Shown here piece after piece: positions 31,249-43,374 of a DNA stretch of 64,000 nucleotides. The DNA comes from Sandaracinus sp. Its GTDB lineage: Bacteria > Myxococcota_A > Polyangia > Polyangiales > Houyiibacteriaceae. The position numbers were made by a program, and so were the translations under genes. The first letter of the stretch is position 1. The number at the start of each line of letters is the position of its first letter. The stretch lies in contig PABA01000008.1 in NCBI GenBank assembly GCA_002699025.1, positions 62,001 to 126,000 on the forward strand, given 5' to 3'. Under the pieces are notes generated by a model that worked only from the letters and a program-made list of their open reading frames with translations, made no database searches and was not told where the DNA came from.

Positions 31249-31277
31249 AAGGTAGTATTTGGGCCACGGCCGGGCAA
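31249..31277 (-). promoter_or_regulatory. Candidate promoter of the propeller lipoprotein pair
   Basis: Minus-strand TTGCCC (31277-31272) and TACCTT (31254-31249) are separated by exactly 17 bp; the hexamer ends 8 nt before the ATG at 31240. Both boxes support this start and a leaderless transcript. Confidence 0.5.
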
Positions 31278-31343
31278 CGCGGGATTTCACCCCGCGATTC
31301 CCGCGATTTCCGCGGCTTCGCCCAGGCGCCTTCGCAGGCGGAA

Positions 31344-32885
31344 TTACTCGTTCGCCCAGGGGTCGAGGACCTCGGTCGTCGGCCGCACGCGGGTCGACAT
31401 CATCGGGGTCTCCATCATGGGCGGCGGCGACGCCATCTCCGCCTGGGCGGACTCCATCGAGCGGGTCCGCCGCGACGAGGTGCCGCGCCGCCGACGGCGC
31501 TCGCGCTCCAGCCGGAAGCTCACCTCCTGGGAGGTCAGCGAGGAGATCGCGAAGCCCCGCGTCTCGTAGCCCTCGGCCCGCAGCTCCAGCTCGAGCCGCT
31601 CCTCGGGCCGCTCGAGCTCCACGGGCGTCCGGCCGACGTACTCGTCGCCGCGCCAGACCTCGGCCTCCGGCTCGGACTGGATCGTCACCATGACCGGCTC
31701 GGCCATGGCCGCGGCCTCGTCCATGGCGGTCTCGGCCGGCTCCACCTCCGGCTCCTCCACCTCGGGCTCGGGCGTCTCCTGCTCCGGGGTCGCGGCGATC
31801 GGCGGGGGCGTCGGCTGGGCCTCGACCTCGGGCTCGCCGCCCTGCATCGCGAACCACGCGCCGCCGCCCGCCAGGCCCAAGAGGAGCACGACGGCGATGG
31901 CCACCAGCGGGCCCTTGCCCCCACCGGTGGAGGCGGGCTCCTCCTCGGGCTCGAGCAGGACGCTCCGGGTGGTCTCCCGGGCCACCGTGCCGACGCCGGC
32001 CTCGAGGCGCTCGAGGTCCTCGAAGAACTCCTGCATCGACTGGTAGCGCTGGTCGGCCTGCTTGGTGATCGCCTTGAGGATCACCAGCTCGAGCTCCTCG
32101 GGGAGCTTCGGGTTCCGCTGCCGCGGCGGGATGGGCTCCTCGTAGAGGTGCTTGGTGAGGATGCCCATCAGGTTGTCGGCGTCGAAGGGCACCACACCCG
32201 TGCACATCTCGTAGAGGATGATGCCGAGGGCGTAGACGTCCGTCCGGTGGTCGACGCCGCTGCCGGCGCACTGCTCCGGCGACATGTAGTGCGGCGTGCC
32301 AAAGACCTGCCCCGCCCGAGTGAGCTTCGAGGAGCTGCCGCCGACCTTGGCGATGCCGAAGTCGAGGACCTTGACGAAGTTCTCGTCGCCGCCGCGGCGG
32401 ATCAGGTAGATGTTGTCGGGCTTCAGATCCCGGTGGACGATCCCCGCGTCGTGCGCCGCGCCCAGCGCCTGGCAGAGCTGCTTGACGATGTAGACCGCGC
32501 GCGCCGGCTGGATGAAGGGGCCCGCCTCGATGGCGCCGGTCAGGTCGACGCCTTCGAGGAACTCCATCACGAAGTAGGTCGAGCCATCGCCCAGCGTGCC
32601 GAAGTCGCTGATGTCGATGATGTGCTGGTTACCGATCGCCGAGGCGCTCTGAGCCTCCTGGCGGAAGCGCGTGATGATCTCCTCGTCCTTCGAGACGTCG
32701 GGACGGAGGACCTTGAGGGCCAGGGGCTTCTGCAGGACGACGTGCTTCGCCTTGTAGACGAGGCCCATGCCGCCCTCACCGAGCACCTTCTCGACCAGGT
32801 ACCGGCCGTCGATCGTCTGACCGACGAGCTTGTCCTGCCCGTTTGGCTCGCCGCCCTCCACGACCTGGAGCTCTGCTTGGCTCAT
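31344..32885 (-). CDS. Hanks-type serine/threonine protein kinase with PEGA domain
   Basis: 513 aa. Kinase domain about 29-290: glycine loop GEGGMGLVYKAKH, catalytic Lys in LALKVLRPD, HRDLKPDNIYL, DFGIAKVGG and GTPHYMSPEQC. A juxtamembrane stretch is followed by one membrane helix near 325-347 (VAIAVVLLLGLAGGGAWFAM). The predicted extracytoplasmic part has a Pro/Glu-rich linker and a PEGA domain near 400-470 (VTIQSEPEAEVWRGDEYVGRTPVEL). The tail is Arg- then Met-rich. PEGA kinases are common in myxobacteria; the substrate is unknown. The upstream region carries a promoter and a strong palindrome. Confidence 0.95.
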   Translation of the reverse strand: MSQAELQVVEGGEPNGQDKLVGQTIDGRYLVEKVLGEGGMGLVYKAKHVVLQKPLALKVLRPDVSKDEEIITRFRQEAQSASAIGNQHIIDISDFGTLGDGSTYFVMEFLEGVDLTGAIEAGPFIQPARAVYIVKQLCQALGAAHDAGIVHRDLKPDNIYLIRRGGDENFVKVLDFGIAKVGGSSSKLTRAGQVFGTPHYMSPEQCAGSGVDHRTDVYALGIILYEMCTGVVPFDADNLMGILTKHLYEEPIPPRQRNPKLPEELELVILKAITKQADQRYQSMQEFFEDLERLEAGVGTVARETTRSVLLEPEEEPASTGGGKGPLVAIAVVLLLGLAGGGAWFAMQGGEPEVEAQPTPPPIAATPEQETPEPEVEEPEVEPAETAMDEAAAMAEPVMVTIQSEPEAEVWRGDEYVGRTPVELERPEERLELELRAEGYETRGFAISSLTSQEVSFRLERERRRRRGTSSRRTRSMESAQAEMASPPPMMETPMMSTRVRPTTEVLDPWANE

Positions 32886-33228
32886 CGCCTACCCCGAGAA
32901 AACGTCATTCGAAACGAAAGAAAGCCGCCCGGGGCGTGCCCCCGTACCGACGCCGACACGCCGACCGGCTCCCATGCTCGGACTCCGGTCACCTGGCCCA
33001 TCTTGGCCGCCACTGGGTTTCCCCCATGCACGCGGTACCCGCAAGGTACCGCCGAAAGCATCGAACGCCGACCGAAGACCGTCAAGGTTTACCAGCACTG
33101 GAACTTTCGGGGTCGGAGCGGGAGAGTCGGCCATGGGCGCGCGAACGCTCGTCCCAGGACTCCCGGATGCGGACCCCGCGGCGCCCGTTCCGCGGGTGCG
33201 TTTCCCGGGCGGGGCCGTCCATTCGCGC
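32886..33228 (-). promoter_or_regulatory. Kinase upstream region with promoter and 21-bp operator-like palindrome
   Basis: Minus-strand TTGACG (33085-33080) and GATGCT (33062-33057) are 17 bp apart. Immediately downstream, GCGGTACC (33032-33039) and GGTACCGC (33045-33052) form a perfect 8-5-8 palindrome that would cover about +1 to +20. The leader would be about 165 nt. The part toward 33228 lies downstream of nothing on this strand, and I see no gene in it. Confidence 0.45.
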
Positions 33229-35913
<2,685 letters not shown>

Positions 35914-35917
35914 GGGC

Positions 35918-37996
35918 TCACCCCTGGGGCTGGAGCTTGTGGAAGTGAACGATGCGGCTGACGGAGTGGGCGATGCGGGCGAGGAGCGTGAGCCGGTTCG
36001 CGCGGAGCGCCTCGTCCTCGTCCATGACGAGGACGTCGTCGAAGAAGCGGTCGACGGGATCCTTGAGCTCGGTGGCGACCAGCTCGAGGGCGGTCGCGTA
36101 GTCGCGCTTCGCCGTGGCCGCGTCGATGGCGCCGCCGGCCTTCGCCCAGACGGCGGCGAGGTCCTGCTCCGCCCCCTCCGTGAGGAGCGCGTCGTCGAGC
36201 TCGCCGGGGGCGTGCTCGCCGGCGATGTTGAAGACGCGCTTGAAGGCGTGGGCGAGGGCCTCGTAGGCGGCCGTACCGCGCAGGGTCATCAGGCCGTCGA
36301 CACGCTCACGGAGGTCGCGGATCGAGTGGGCCCCGGCCTCGCGCCAGGCGCTCAGGGCGGCGTCGACGACGTCGCTCGGATAGTCGGCGCCGAGCGTGCT
36401 CTTCAGGCGCCCGTCGAAGAAGCCGTCCAGGGCGGCGCGGCTCTTCGCGAAGTCGTGGCCCTGGGTGGCGTAGACGGCGGCGGCGCGGTCGAGCCAGTGG
36501 GCGAGGTCCACGTCGAGCGGCCCCTCGAGGGCGATGCGGATGACGCCCAGCGCGGCCCGGCGGAGGCCGAAGGGGTCGGCGTTGCCCTTGGGCTGCTGGC
36601 CGATGCCGAAGCAGCCGACGAGCGTGTCGACGCGATCCGCGACGGCGAGGACGGCGCCGAGGACGCTCGTCGGGACGTCGTCGGAGGCGCCGGCGGGCTT
36701 GTAGTGCTCCTCGATGGCGAGCGCGACGCCGGCGTCGATGCCCTCCCGCTCGGCGTAGAAGCGGCCCATCTGGCCCTGGAGCTCGGGGAACTCGAAGACG
36801 ATGAGGGTCTCGAGGTCGCACTTGGCGAGCTCGGCGGCCTGGACGATCTTCGCGTCCTCGAGGTGCACGTGCTCGGCGCCCGCGACGGCCTCCTGGGCGA
36901 GGTTGGCGAGGCGCTCGACCTTCTGCCCGATGGAGCCGAGCTTGCGCTGAAAGACGACGCTGTCGAGCTTCGGCCGGCGGGCGTGGAGCGGCTGCTTGCG
37001 GTCCTCCTCGACGAAGAAGCGCGCGTCGGCGAGGCGGGCGCGGAGCACGCGGTCGTTGCCGCGCGCGATGCGCTCGGGATCGTTCGCCGTGTTCACGACG
37101 TTGAGGTAGCGGCTCATCAGCGATCCGTCCGCGGCGCGGACGGCGAAGTAGCGCTGGTGATCCCGCATCACGGAGATGACGACCTCGTCCGGGAGCTCGA
37201 GGAAGACCTCATCGAAGGTGCCGGGCACGACGAAGGGCTCCTCGACGAGGTGGACGCATTCGCCGACGAGGAAGTCGTCGGGGATCAGCTCGCCGCCGAG
37301 CTTCTTCGCGGCCTCCGCGAGCGCCTCCTCCATGCGCGCGCGGCGACGCTCGATGTCCACCATCACGCGCGCCTTGCGCAGGTCCATCTCGTAGGAGGCG
37401 GCGGAACCGAGCTCGACCTCGCCCGGCGCGAGGAAGCGGTGCCCGCGGCTGGTGCGACCCGCCGTGAGGCCGAGCCACTCGAAGGGGACGACGGCGCCGT
37501 CGAGGAGCGCGACGAGCCAGTGCACCGGGCGGCCGAAGGCGTGCTCGCCCTCCCCCCAGCGCATGGACTTCGGGAAGCGGACGCGCTCGCAGAGCTGCGG
37601 GAGGAGCTCGGCGAGGACCTCGCTCGTGGGTTGGCCCTTCTCGTGGACGTGCGCGGCGACGTACTCGCCCTTGTCCGTCTCGACCTTCTTCAGCTCCGCG
37701 ACGGCGACGCCGTTCTTCTTGGCGAAGCCCTCGGCGGCCTTGGTCGGCTCGCCGCCCTGGAAGGCGACGCTCCAGGGCGGGCCCTGGACGGTCTCCTCCC
37801 GGTCCGGCTGGGCGGCGGGGAGGCCGGCGAGGCGGAGGGCCAGGCGCCGGGGGGTGCCCAGGGGCTGGATGGCCTCGGCCTGGAGGCGGTGGGCCTTCAG
37901 GAGGTCCGCCGCGGCGGACTCCATGGACGCGAGGGCGTGGGTGAGGAAGGAGGCGGGGAGCTCCTCCACGCCGATCTCGATGAGCAGGTCCGGCAT
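35918..37996 (-). CDS. glyS: Glycine-tRNA ligase beta subunit
   Basis: 692 aa. The N-terminus LLIEIGVEELPASFL is the GlyS signature. LGTPRRLALRL, the RGHRFLAPG motif, and the HD-like region (EHVHLEDAKIVQAAELAKCDL) follow, with a C-terminal anticodon-binding/DALR-like helical domain (SVSRIVHFHKLQP). It pairs with GlyQ to charge tRNA-Gly in the alpha2-beta2 enzyme. It is separated from glyQ by one gene, a ROK kinase, an unusual insertion in this pair. Confidence 0.96.
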   Translation of the reverse strand: MPDLLIEIGVEELPASFLTHALASMESAAADLLKAHRLQAEAIQPLGTPRRLALRLAGLPAAQPDREETVQGPPWSVAFQGGEPTKAAEGFAKKNGVAVAELKKVETDKGEYVAAHVHEKGQPTSEVLAELLPQLCERVRFPKSMRWGEGEHAFGRPVHWLVALLDGAVVPFEWLGLTAGRTSRGHRFLAPGEVELGSAASYEMDLRKARVMVDIERRRARMEEALAEAAKKLGGELIPDDFLVGECVHLVEEPFVVPGTFDEVFLELPDEVVISVMRDHQRYFAVRAADGSLMSRYLNVVNTANDPERIARGNDRVLRARLADARFFVEEDRKQPLHARRPKLDSVVFQRKLGSIGQKVERLANLAQEAVAGAEHVHLEDAKIVQAAELAKCDLETLIVFEFPELQGQMGRFYAEREGIDAGVALAIEEHYKPAGASDDVPTSVLGAVLAVADRVDTLVGCFGIGQQPKGNADPFGLRRAALGVIRIALEGPLDVDLAHWLDRAAAVYATQGHDFAKSRAALDGFFDGRLKSTLGADYPSDVVDAALSAWREAGAHSIRDLRERVDGLMTLRGTAAYEALAHAFKRVFNIAGEHAPGELDDALLTEGAEQDLAAVWAKAGGAIDAATAKRDYATALELVATELKDPVDRFFDDVLVMDEDEALRANRLTLLARIAHSVSRIVHFHKLQPQG

Positions 37997-38030
37997 GCGC
38001 TGGCGGTGCTATCACCCGCGGCGTCGGCGC

Positions 38031-38891
38031 TCAACGCGCGAGGTGCGCGCGGGCGGCTTCGGCGGCGAGGACGAGCGCGCCCGCGAGCCCCGGCTCGCCC
38101 AGGGCCGGGCGGCGGAGGAGCGGCAGGCGCGGGAGATAGGCGCCCTGGCGCGCCTCGAGCCGGGCGCGGATGCCGTCGAGGAGCCCGGCGCGCTTCATCA
38201 CGCCGCCGCCGAAGACGATCACCTCCGGCGAGGCGACGAGGGCGAGCGCCCCGGCGAGCTCGCCGAGGTGGGCGGCGACCCGCTGCCAGACCGGGTGGTC
38301 GTCGGGCAGCGCGGCCGGGTCGGCGCCGGTGCGCGCGCGGATGGCCGGCGCGGAGGCGAGCCCCTCGACGCAGGCGCCGTGGAAGGGACAGACGCCCGGG
38401 AAGTCGTCGGGAGCCGACGAGCCGAGGTGGCCCATCTCCGGGTGGAGGCGGCCGTGGAGGGGGGCGCCGTGGACGACGAGGCCGCCGCCGACGCCCGTGC
38501 CCACCGTGACGTAGGCGAGCGGGTCACCGACCGGGGCGCCGAGCGCGTCGCCCCAGCGGGCCTCGGCGAGGGCGGCGGCGTTGACGTCGGTCTCGAGGGC
38601 GACGGGCCCGAGCGCCGCAAAGGGCGCGCGCAGATCGAGGCCCGCCCAGCCGGGCTTGGGCGTCCGGAGCAGGCGGCCGGTCCCGAGATCGAGCGGACCG
38701 AAGGAGGCGAAGCCGACGGCCTCGACGCCCTGCTCGCCGAGGAAGCTCGCCGCCGCCTCGAGCGTCTGGGCGGGCGTCGTGGTCGGGAGGGTCCGGCGCG
38801 CTCGCCAGCGCGGCGGGGCGTCGCCGATGGGCGCCTCGGCCACGGCGAGCTCGAAGGTCGTCCCCCCGCCCTCCACCGCGCCGAGGATCAC
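38031..38891 (-). CDS. ROK-family sugar kinase (fructokinase-like)
   Basis: 286 aa, GTG start 7 bp after the glyQ stop. It has an N-terminal phosphate-binding segment VEGGGTTFELAV, the sugar/ATP motif VTVGTGVGGGLVVHG, and a zinc signature (HPEMGH, then VCPFHGACVEGLASAPAI). This signature is typical of ROK fructokinases and manno-fructokinases. It probably phosphorylates fructose or a related hexose at C6. Its place inside the glyQ-glyS operon suggests simple co-expression; no functional tie is visible. Confidence 0.88.
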   Translation of the reverse strand: MILGAVEGGGTTFELAVAEAPIGDAPPRWRARRTLPTTTPAQTLEAAASFLGEQGVEAVGFASFGPLDLGTGRLLRTPKPGWAGLDLRAPFAALGPVALETDVNAAALAEARWGDALGAPVGDPLAYVTVGTGVGGGLVVHGAPLHGRLHPEMGHLGSSAPDDFPGVCPFHGACVEGLASAPAIRARTGADPAALPDDHPVWQRVAAHLGELAGALALVASPEVIVFGGGVMKRAGLLDGIRARLEARQGAYLPRLPLLRRPALGEPGLAGALVLAAEAARAHLAR

Positions 38892-38898
38892 GGCCGCC

Positions 38899-39870
38899 CT
38901 ACTCGGCCGCCTCGGCCGCCGCGCCCTTCAGGAGCGGGAAGCCGAGGGCCTCGCGCTGCGCGTACCAAGCCTCGGCGACGGCCCGGGCGATGTGCCGGAC
39001 GCGCCCGATGTAGCGCTGGCGCTCGGTGACCGAGATGGCGCCGCGGGCGTCGAGCACGTTGAAGTAGTGGCTGCACTTGATGACGCAGTCGTAGGCCGGG
39101 AGGACCAGGCGCTTCAGGGGCGCGTCCTCGTTCTCGGCGGCGTCGGCCCAGGGCTCCCAGAGGAGCTTGCCGCCCTTGCCCTTCTCCGCCTTCAAGCCGA
39201 GGAGCGCGTGGACCTGCTGCTCGTAGTCGTCGAAGAGGCGCTGCTGGAGGGCGACGTCCGCCTTCTCGAAGTTGTAGGTCGACCACTCCCACTCGGCGCG
39301 CTGGAAGACGTCGCCGTAGCGGACGCCGGGCGCGTACTCGAGGTCGTAGACGTCGTCGACGTCCTGCAGGTACATGGCGATGCGCTCGAGGCCGTAGGTG
39401 AGCTCCCCGCTGATGGGCTTGCAGTCGATGCCGCCGCACTGCTGGAAGTAGGTGAACTGGCTGATCTCGAGGCCGTCGAGCCAGACCTGCCAGCCGAGGC
39501 CCCAGGCGCCGAGGGTCGGCGACTCCCAGTCGTCCTCGATGAAGCGGATGTCGTGCTTCTGCGGATCCGTGCCGAGGGCGCGGAGCGAGTCGAGGTAGAG
39601 CTCCTGGATCTCGAGGGGGCTCGGCTTGAGGATGACCTGGTACTGGTGGAACTGCTGGAGGCGGTTCGGGTTGTCGCCGTAGCGGCCGTCGGTCGGGCGC
39701 CGGGAGGGCTCGACGTAGGCGACGTTCCAGGGCTCGGGGCCGATGGAGCGGAGGAAGGTGTGCGGGTTGAAGGTGCCCGCGCCGACCTCCGAGTTGTAGG
39801 GCTGACCGACGAGGCAGCCGTGCTCGGCCCAGAAGCGCTCGAGGGTCAGGATCAGATCCTGGAAGGTCAT
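38899..39870 (-). CDS. glyQ: Glycine-tRNA ligase alpha subunit
   Basis: 323 aa. [59 protein letters not shown], and [26 protein letters not shown] are the class II catalytic motifs of GlyQ, essentially unchanged. It forms the alpha2-beta2 enzyme with GlyS. The C-terminal extension ([13 protein letters not shown]) is short. It begins 4 bp after the scpB stop and precedes the ROK gene by 7 bp. Confidence 0.97.
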   Translation of the reverse strand: MTFQDLILTLERFWAEHGCLVGQPYNSEVGAGTFNPHTFLRSIGPEPWNVAYVEPSRRPTDGRYGDNPNRLQQFHQYQVILKPSPLEIQELYLDSLRALGTDPQKHDIRFIEDDWESPTLGAWGLGWQVWLDGLEISQFTYFQQCGGIDCKPISGELTYGLERIAMYLQDVDDVYDLEYAPGVRYGDVFQRAEWEWSTYNFEKADVALQQRLFDDYEQQVHALLGLKAEKGKGGKLLWEPWADAAENEDAPLKRLVLPAYDCVIKCSHYFNVLDARGAISVTERQRYIGRVRHIARAVAEAWYAQREALGFPLLKGAAAEAAE

Positions 39871-39874
39871 CGGC

Positions 39875-41473
39875 TCACTCCTCTTCGTCGCGGCCTCGGC
39901 CGCGGGCGTCGGTCTCGGCGTCGGGGTCGGTCTCGGCGTCTTCCGCGTCGAGCTCGTCCTCGGCATCGTCCGGGTCGGCATCGTCCGGGTCGGCGTCGTC
40001 CGGGTCGGCGTCGTCCGGGTCGGCGTCGTCCGGGTCGGCGTCGTCCCCCTCGTCTTCGGGGCCGTCCGCGTCGCGCTCGTGCTCGCCCTGGTCCTCGCTC
40101 GGATCGTCGCTCGGGTCGTCGGGGCCGCCCTCGGCCACCTCGTCCTCGCCGGAGGGGGACTCCTCACCCTCCACGCCCTCGCGCTCCTCGTCGTCTTCCT
40201 CGTCCTCGCCGTCGAACATCTCCGACGCCGCGTCCGCCTCCGCGGCGGCGGCCTGCGCGTCGATGCTCTTGAGATCCAGGGGCTCGCCCATGCGCTTCTC
40301 GAAGATGCCGCGGCTCTCGTCCGAGAGCTCGCTGAACTCCTGCAGCGTCGGGAGGTCCTTCAGGCTCTTCATGCCGAAGAACTCGAGGAAGTGGGGCGTC
40401 GTGCCGTAGAGGAGCGGGCGGCCGGGCTCGTCCTTGCGGCCGAGCACCTTGAGCAGGTTGCGCTCCGTGAGGACCTTGAGGGCCGAGCCCGAGTCGACGC
40501 CGCGGATGTCGTCGATCTCCGGGCGGGTGACGGGCTGGCGGTAGGCGACGATGGCGAGGGTCTCCGTCTGCGCGCGGGTGAGGCGCACCGGGCGGCGCGA
40601 AACGAACTCGCGGACGAAGGGGGCGCTCGAGACGGCCGAGCGGAATTGGTAGCCGCCGCTGACCTCCACCAGGTGGATGCCGCGCTCGGCGTAGTCGGCC
40701 GTGAGCTCCTCGAGGAGGGGGCGGACCTCCTTCACCCGGGACTTGGCGGCGCGGGCGAGCTGGCGGGCCGTGACGGGCTTGTCGGCGACGAAGATCAGGC
40801 TCTCGAGGACGCTCTTGAGATGCGCCTCGTGGACGGCGACGGACTTCTCGAGGCCGGGGCGCTGGGCGTCGTCGGAGCCGGGCGGGAGCGGCTCCTCTTC
40901 GTCCTCGTCGTCGTCGCCCGCGTCGTCGTCGCCCGCGTCGTCGCCCGCGTCCGCGTCATCGACGTCCGCTTCCGCGTCGTCGTCGTCCGCGTCGCTGGCG
41001 TCCGCGTCTTCGTCGGCGTCCGCGTCATCGCCGTCCGCTTCCGCGTCGTCGTCATCGCCCGCGTCGCTGGCGTCCGCGTCATCGCCGTCCGCTTCCGCGT
41101 CGTCGTCGGCGTCCGCGTCCGCGTCATCGCCGTCCGCTTCCGCGTCGTCGTCGTCCGCGTCGCTGGCGTCCGCGTCGCTGGCGTCCGCGTCGCTGGCGTC
41201 CGCGTCGTTGGCGTCCGCGTCATCGCCGTCCGCTTCCGCGTCAGCATCTTCACCGGGCTCCGCGTCGTCGTCGGCGTCCGCTTCCGCGTCGGCCTCGTCG
41301 TCGGCTTCGGCTTCGGCATCCGCTTCCGCGTCGCCTTGGTCGTTCGCGTCGCCATCCTCCGTGGGCGCGTCGTCGGGCTCGGCCGCGGGCTCCCCCGTCT
41401 CCGCGTCTTCGTCGCGCGGATCGGGCAGCTCGCTCTCGTCGGGCGTCGCCTCGTCGTGGATCGACTCGCTCAC
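39875..41473 (-). CDS. scpB: Segregation and condensation protein B with giant acidic extensions
   Basis: 532 aa, against roughly 200 for typical ScpB. The winged-helix core lies at about 208-390: [80 protein letters not shown] and [17 protein letters not shown]. Residues 1-~205 are almost only Asp, Ala and Glu, encoded by short GC-rich tandem repeats (DADD, DASDA units). The C-terminal ~140 residues are again acidic, with five DADPD repeats. ScpB with ScpA and SMC compacts and segregates the chromosome. GTG start overlaps the scpA stop (GTGA). Confidence 0.93.
   Translation of the reverse strand: MSESIHDEATPDESELPDPRDEDAETGEPAAEPDDAPTEDGDANDQGDAEADAEAEADDEADAEADADDDAEPGEDADAEADGDDADANDADASDADASDADASDADDDDAEADGDDADADADDDAEADGDDADASDAGDDDDAEADGDDADADEDADASDADDDDAEADVDDADAGDDAGDDDAGDDDEDEEEPLPPGSDDAQRPGLEKSVAVHEAHLKSVLESLIFVADKPVTARQLARAAKSRVKEVRPLLEELTADYAERGIHLVEVSGGYQFRSAVSSAPFVREFVSRRPVRLTRAQTETLAIVAYRQPVTRPEIDDIRGVDSGSALKVLTERNLLKVLGRKDEPGRPLLYGTTPHFLEFFGMKSLKDLPTLQEFSELSDESRGIFEKRMGEPLDLKSIDAQAAAAEADAASEMFDGEDEEDDEEREGVEGEESPSGEDEVAEGGPDDPSDDPSEDQGEHERDADGPEDEGDDADPDDADPDDADPDDADPDDADPDDAEDELDAEDAETDPDAETDARGRGRDEEE
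39961..40046. repeat. 15-bp minisatellite in the scpB 3' part
   Basis: Five full copies of CGGCRTCGTCCGGGT (39961-40035) and an 11-bp partial copy lie in tandem, differing only at one A/G position. In the scpB frame this encodes repeated DADPD. Near-identity between units implies recent expansion or active slippage. Confidence 0.9.
40895..41330. repeat. Complex acidic-coding minisatellite in the scpB 5' part
   Basis: About 430 bp built from GCGTCC, GCGTCGTCGTC and TCATCGCCGTCCGCTTCCGC blocks. The last block recurs four times (near 41026, 41080, 41124 and 41221). CGCTGGCGTCCGCGT recurs three times, plus one CGTTGG variant (41161-41220). It encodes Asp/Ala/Glu-only sequence at the ScpB N-terminus. 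All units preserve the reading frame. Confidence 0.85.
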
Positions 41474-43230
41474 GGCGACCCGTCTTGCTCCGTCTCTTCG
41501 CCGTTTTCAAGCGGCTCGCCCACCGACCGGCCGTCCGGGCCCGCGCCCTCGCCATCCTCGGCGACCGACTCGGGCGCGAAGGGGCCCGGCGCGCCCGCGA
41601 AGCCCGGCTCGTCCGTGGCGGTCTCGCTCCCGATCCCGGTCTCGTCGTCGATCCCCGCGGGGTTCCCTGCGTCGGCGGGCTCGTCGACGGGGGCCCCATC
41701 CACGGGCGCTGCGTCCGCCGGTCGCTCTCCGGCGGCGCGCTCCCCGGCCGAGTCGGCCGGAACCGCCTCCGCGGAAGTCTCTCCGGCGGCGCCCTGCCCT
41801 TCGGCGGCCTCGACCGGTGCCCAGGGCGGCTCCTCGTCCCGCGCCGCCTCGGCCTCGGCCTCCAGCTCCTCTTCGAGCTCCTCGTCGTCCGCGTCGCCCC
41901 AGCCCACGGCCTCGGCCGCCTCGGCGCCCGCCTCCGTGTCGTGCGTGTCGAAGGCCGCCGCCGCCTCCGCCGCGGCCGCGGCCGCCCAGTCCGCCGGCGG
42001 CTCCACCGGCTCGGGCTCCGGCTCCACGTCGGGCACCTCGTGGCCGGGCGCCTCGATCCCGGCTTCCGTCTGCGTCCGCGCCTGGGCCGCGGCCTCCGGG
42101 TCGGGCGGCGGCGCCGCCGAGGCGTCCTGCGGCGGCGGCTCGGGCTCGTCGGGCGCCTCCGCGTCGAGCACCCGGTACTCGAGATAAATCTCGTCGTCCT
42201 TCCCCGATTGGTAGATGCGAATCAGCCGCATCTTCCCCATCTCGAGGAGCGCCAGGAACGTGACGACCAGGTCGTAGGTCGTCGCGTAGCCGTCGAAGAG
42301 GCTCACGAAGCCGACGCGCTCGTGCCGCTTCAGGCTCTCCGTGATCTGCCCGATGCGCTCCTGGATCGTGATGCGCTCGGCGTCGATCTCGAGGCTGAGG
42401 TCGCCCTGCTTGCGCTTGACGATCTTCTGGAAGGCGTCGATCAGCTTGAAGACGCTGAACTCCGCGAGCGGCGCCGGTCCCTCGGCCTTCGGGGCCGGCA
42501 GCCCGCGTGGGAAGACGTCGCGCCCGGCTACGCCCCGGGAGCCGAGCTGCTCGGCCGCGCGCCGGTACTTCTGGTACTCGAGCAGGCGCCGGATGAGCTC
42601 CTGGCGCGGATCGATCTCGTCCTCGAGCTCGTCGTCGTCCTGGTCGCTCGGCACCGTCGGGAGCAGCGACTTGCTCTTGATGTGCGCCAGCGTCGCCGCC
42701 ATCACGAGGTACTCGCTCGCGATGTCCAGGTTCAGCTGCTCCATCAGGGAGATGTACTCGACGTACTTCTCCGTCACGAAGGCGATGGGCAGGTCGAGGA
42801 TGTCGAGCTCGTGCTTCTTGATCAGGTAGAGCAGGAGGTCGAGCGGGCCCTCGAAGTTCGGGAGCGCGATGCGGAAGTCGGGGTCGAGCGGGGTCGGCGC
42901 GTCGGGCCACTCCTCGGCGAGGTCCTTCGCCTCCCTCGCGGCCGTCGTCTCCTCCGAGGCCTCCCCTGCCGACTCCTCCCCTGCCTCCGAGGCTCCCGCG
43001 GCCGGCTCCTCCGCCGTGCCCGTCGCGGACGTCGCCTCCTCCGAGCCGCCCCCTTCCGGCTCGTCCGCCGCGCGCGCGGCGGACGCCGTCGCCTCCGGCT
43101 CCTCCGGGCTGGCGTCACCGGTCTCTGGGGTCTCGCTGGCCAATTCGTCGATCGCTCTGCCCGCGGAGGGCGCCCTAGCGTACCAGGGGCGCGATCGCCC
43201 CGTGGAATGAAGGGCGATCGCCTCGACCAC
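41470..43230 (-). CDS. scpA: Segregation and condensation protein A with long low-complexity flanks
   Basis: 586 aa from a GTG at 43230, against about 250 for typical ScpA. The core is at about 117-370: DFRIALPNFEGPLDLLLYLI, KHELDILDLPIAFVTEKYVEYI, SEYLVMAATLAHIKSKSLLP, and a C-terminal winged helix (FVSLFDGYATTYDLVVTFLALLEMGKMRL). N- and C-terminal flanks (about 115 and 210 residues) are Ala/Glu/Pro-rich. ScpA is the kleisin bridging SMC heads. The start is uncertain: the first 30 codons overlap promoter-like motifs, and a TTG at 43143 is an alternative. It opens the operon running to ppdK. Confidence 0.88.
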   Translation of the reverse strand: MVEAIALHSTGRSRPWYARAPSAGRAIDELASETPETGDASPEEPEATASAARAADEPEGGGSEEATSATGTAEEPAAGASEAGEESAGEASEETTAAREAKDLAEEWPDAPTPLDPDFRIALPNFEGPLDLLLYLIKKHELDILDLPIAFVTEKYVEYISLMEQLNLDIASEYLVMAATLAHIKSKSLLPTVPSDQDDDELEDEIDPRQELIRRLLEYQKYRRAAEQLGSRGVAGRDVFPRGLPAPKAEGPAPLAEFSVFKLIDAFQKIVKRKQGDLSLEIDAERITIQERIGQITESLKRHERVGFVSLFDGYATTYDLVVTFLALLEMGKMRLIRIYQSGKDDEIYLEYRVLDAEAPDEPEPPPQDASAAPPPDPEAAAQARTQTEAGIEAPGHEVPDVEPEPEPVEPPADWAAAAAAEAAAAFDTHDTEAGAEAAEAVGWGDADDEELEEELEAEAEAARDEEPPWAPVEAAEGQGAAGETSAEAVPADSAGERAAGERPADAAPVDGAPVDEPADAGNPAGIDDETGIGSETATDEPGFAGAPGPFAPESVAEDGEGAGPDGRSVGEPLENGEETEQDGSP

Positions 43231-43360
43231 CCTCGAGATCGTCCGGCGTGATCCGGGGCGATCTCGAAGAGCGGGAGCTACCAGGGGCCCCCGATCGTGT
43301 CAACGAAGCGAGGCCCGGGCGATCGCTGGAAAGATCCGCGAGGAGCGAACGCCCTGGTAT
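43178..43360. promoter_or_regulatory. scpA / coiled-coil divergent control region with repeated motifs
   Basis: TACCAGGGGC occurs at 43181-43190 and 43279-43288, and inverted TACCAGGG at 43359-43352. GCGATCGC occurs three times (43191, 43214 and 43319). CGAGATCG (43234-43241) and CGATCTCG (43259-43266) form a perfect 8-bp inverted repeat. Such density in under 200 bp between divergent genes suggests shared regulator sites. Confidence 0.5.
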
Positions 43361-43374
43361 CCTTCGGGCCGGCC

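Noticed and set aside
32889-33134. 81-codon minus-strand frame in the kinase upstream region
   Set aside because: Crosses the promoter and palindrome and has no recognisable domain.
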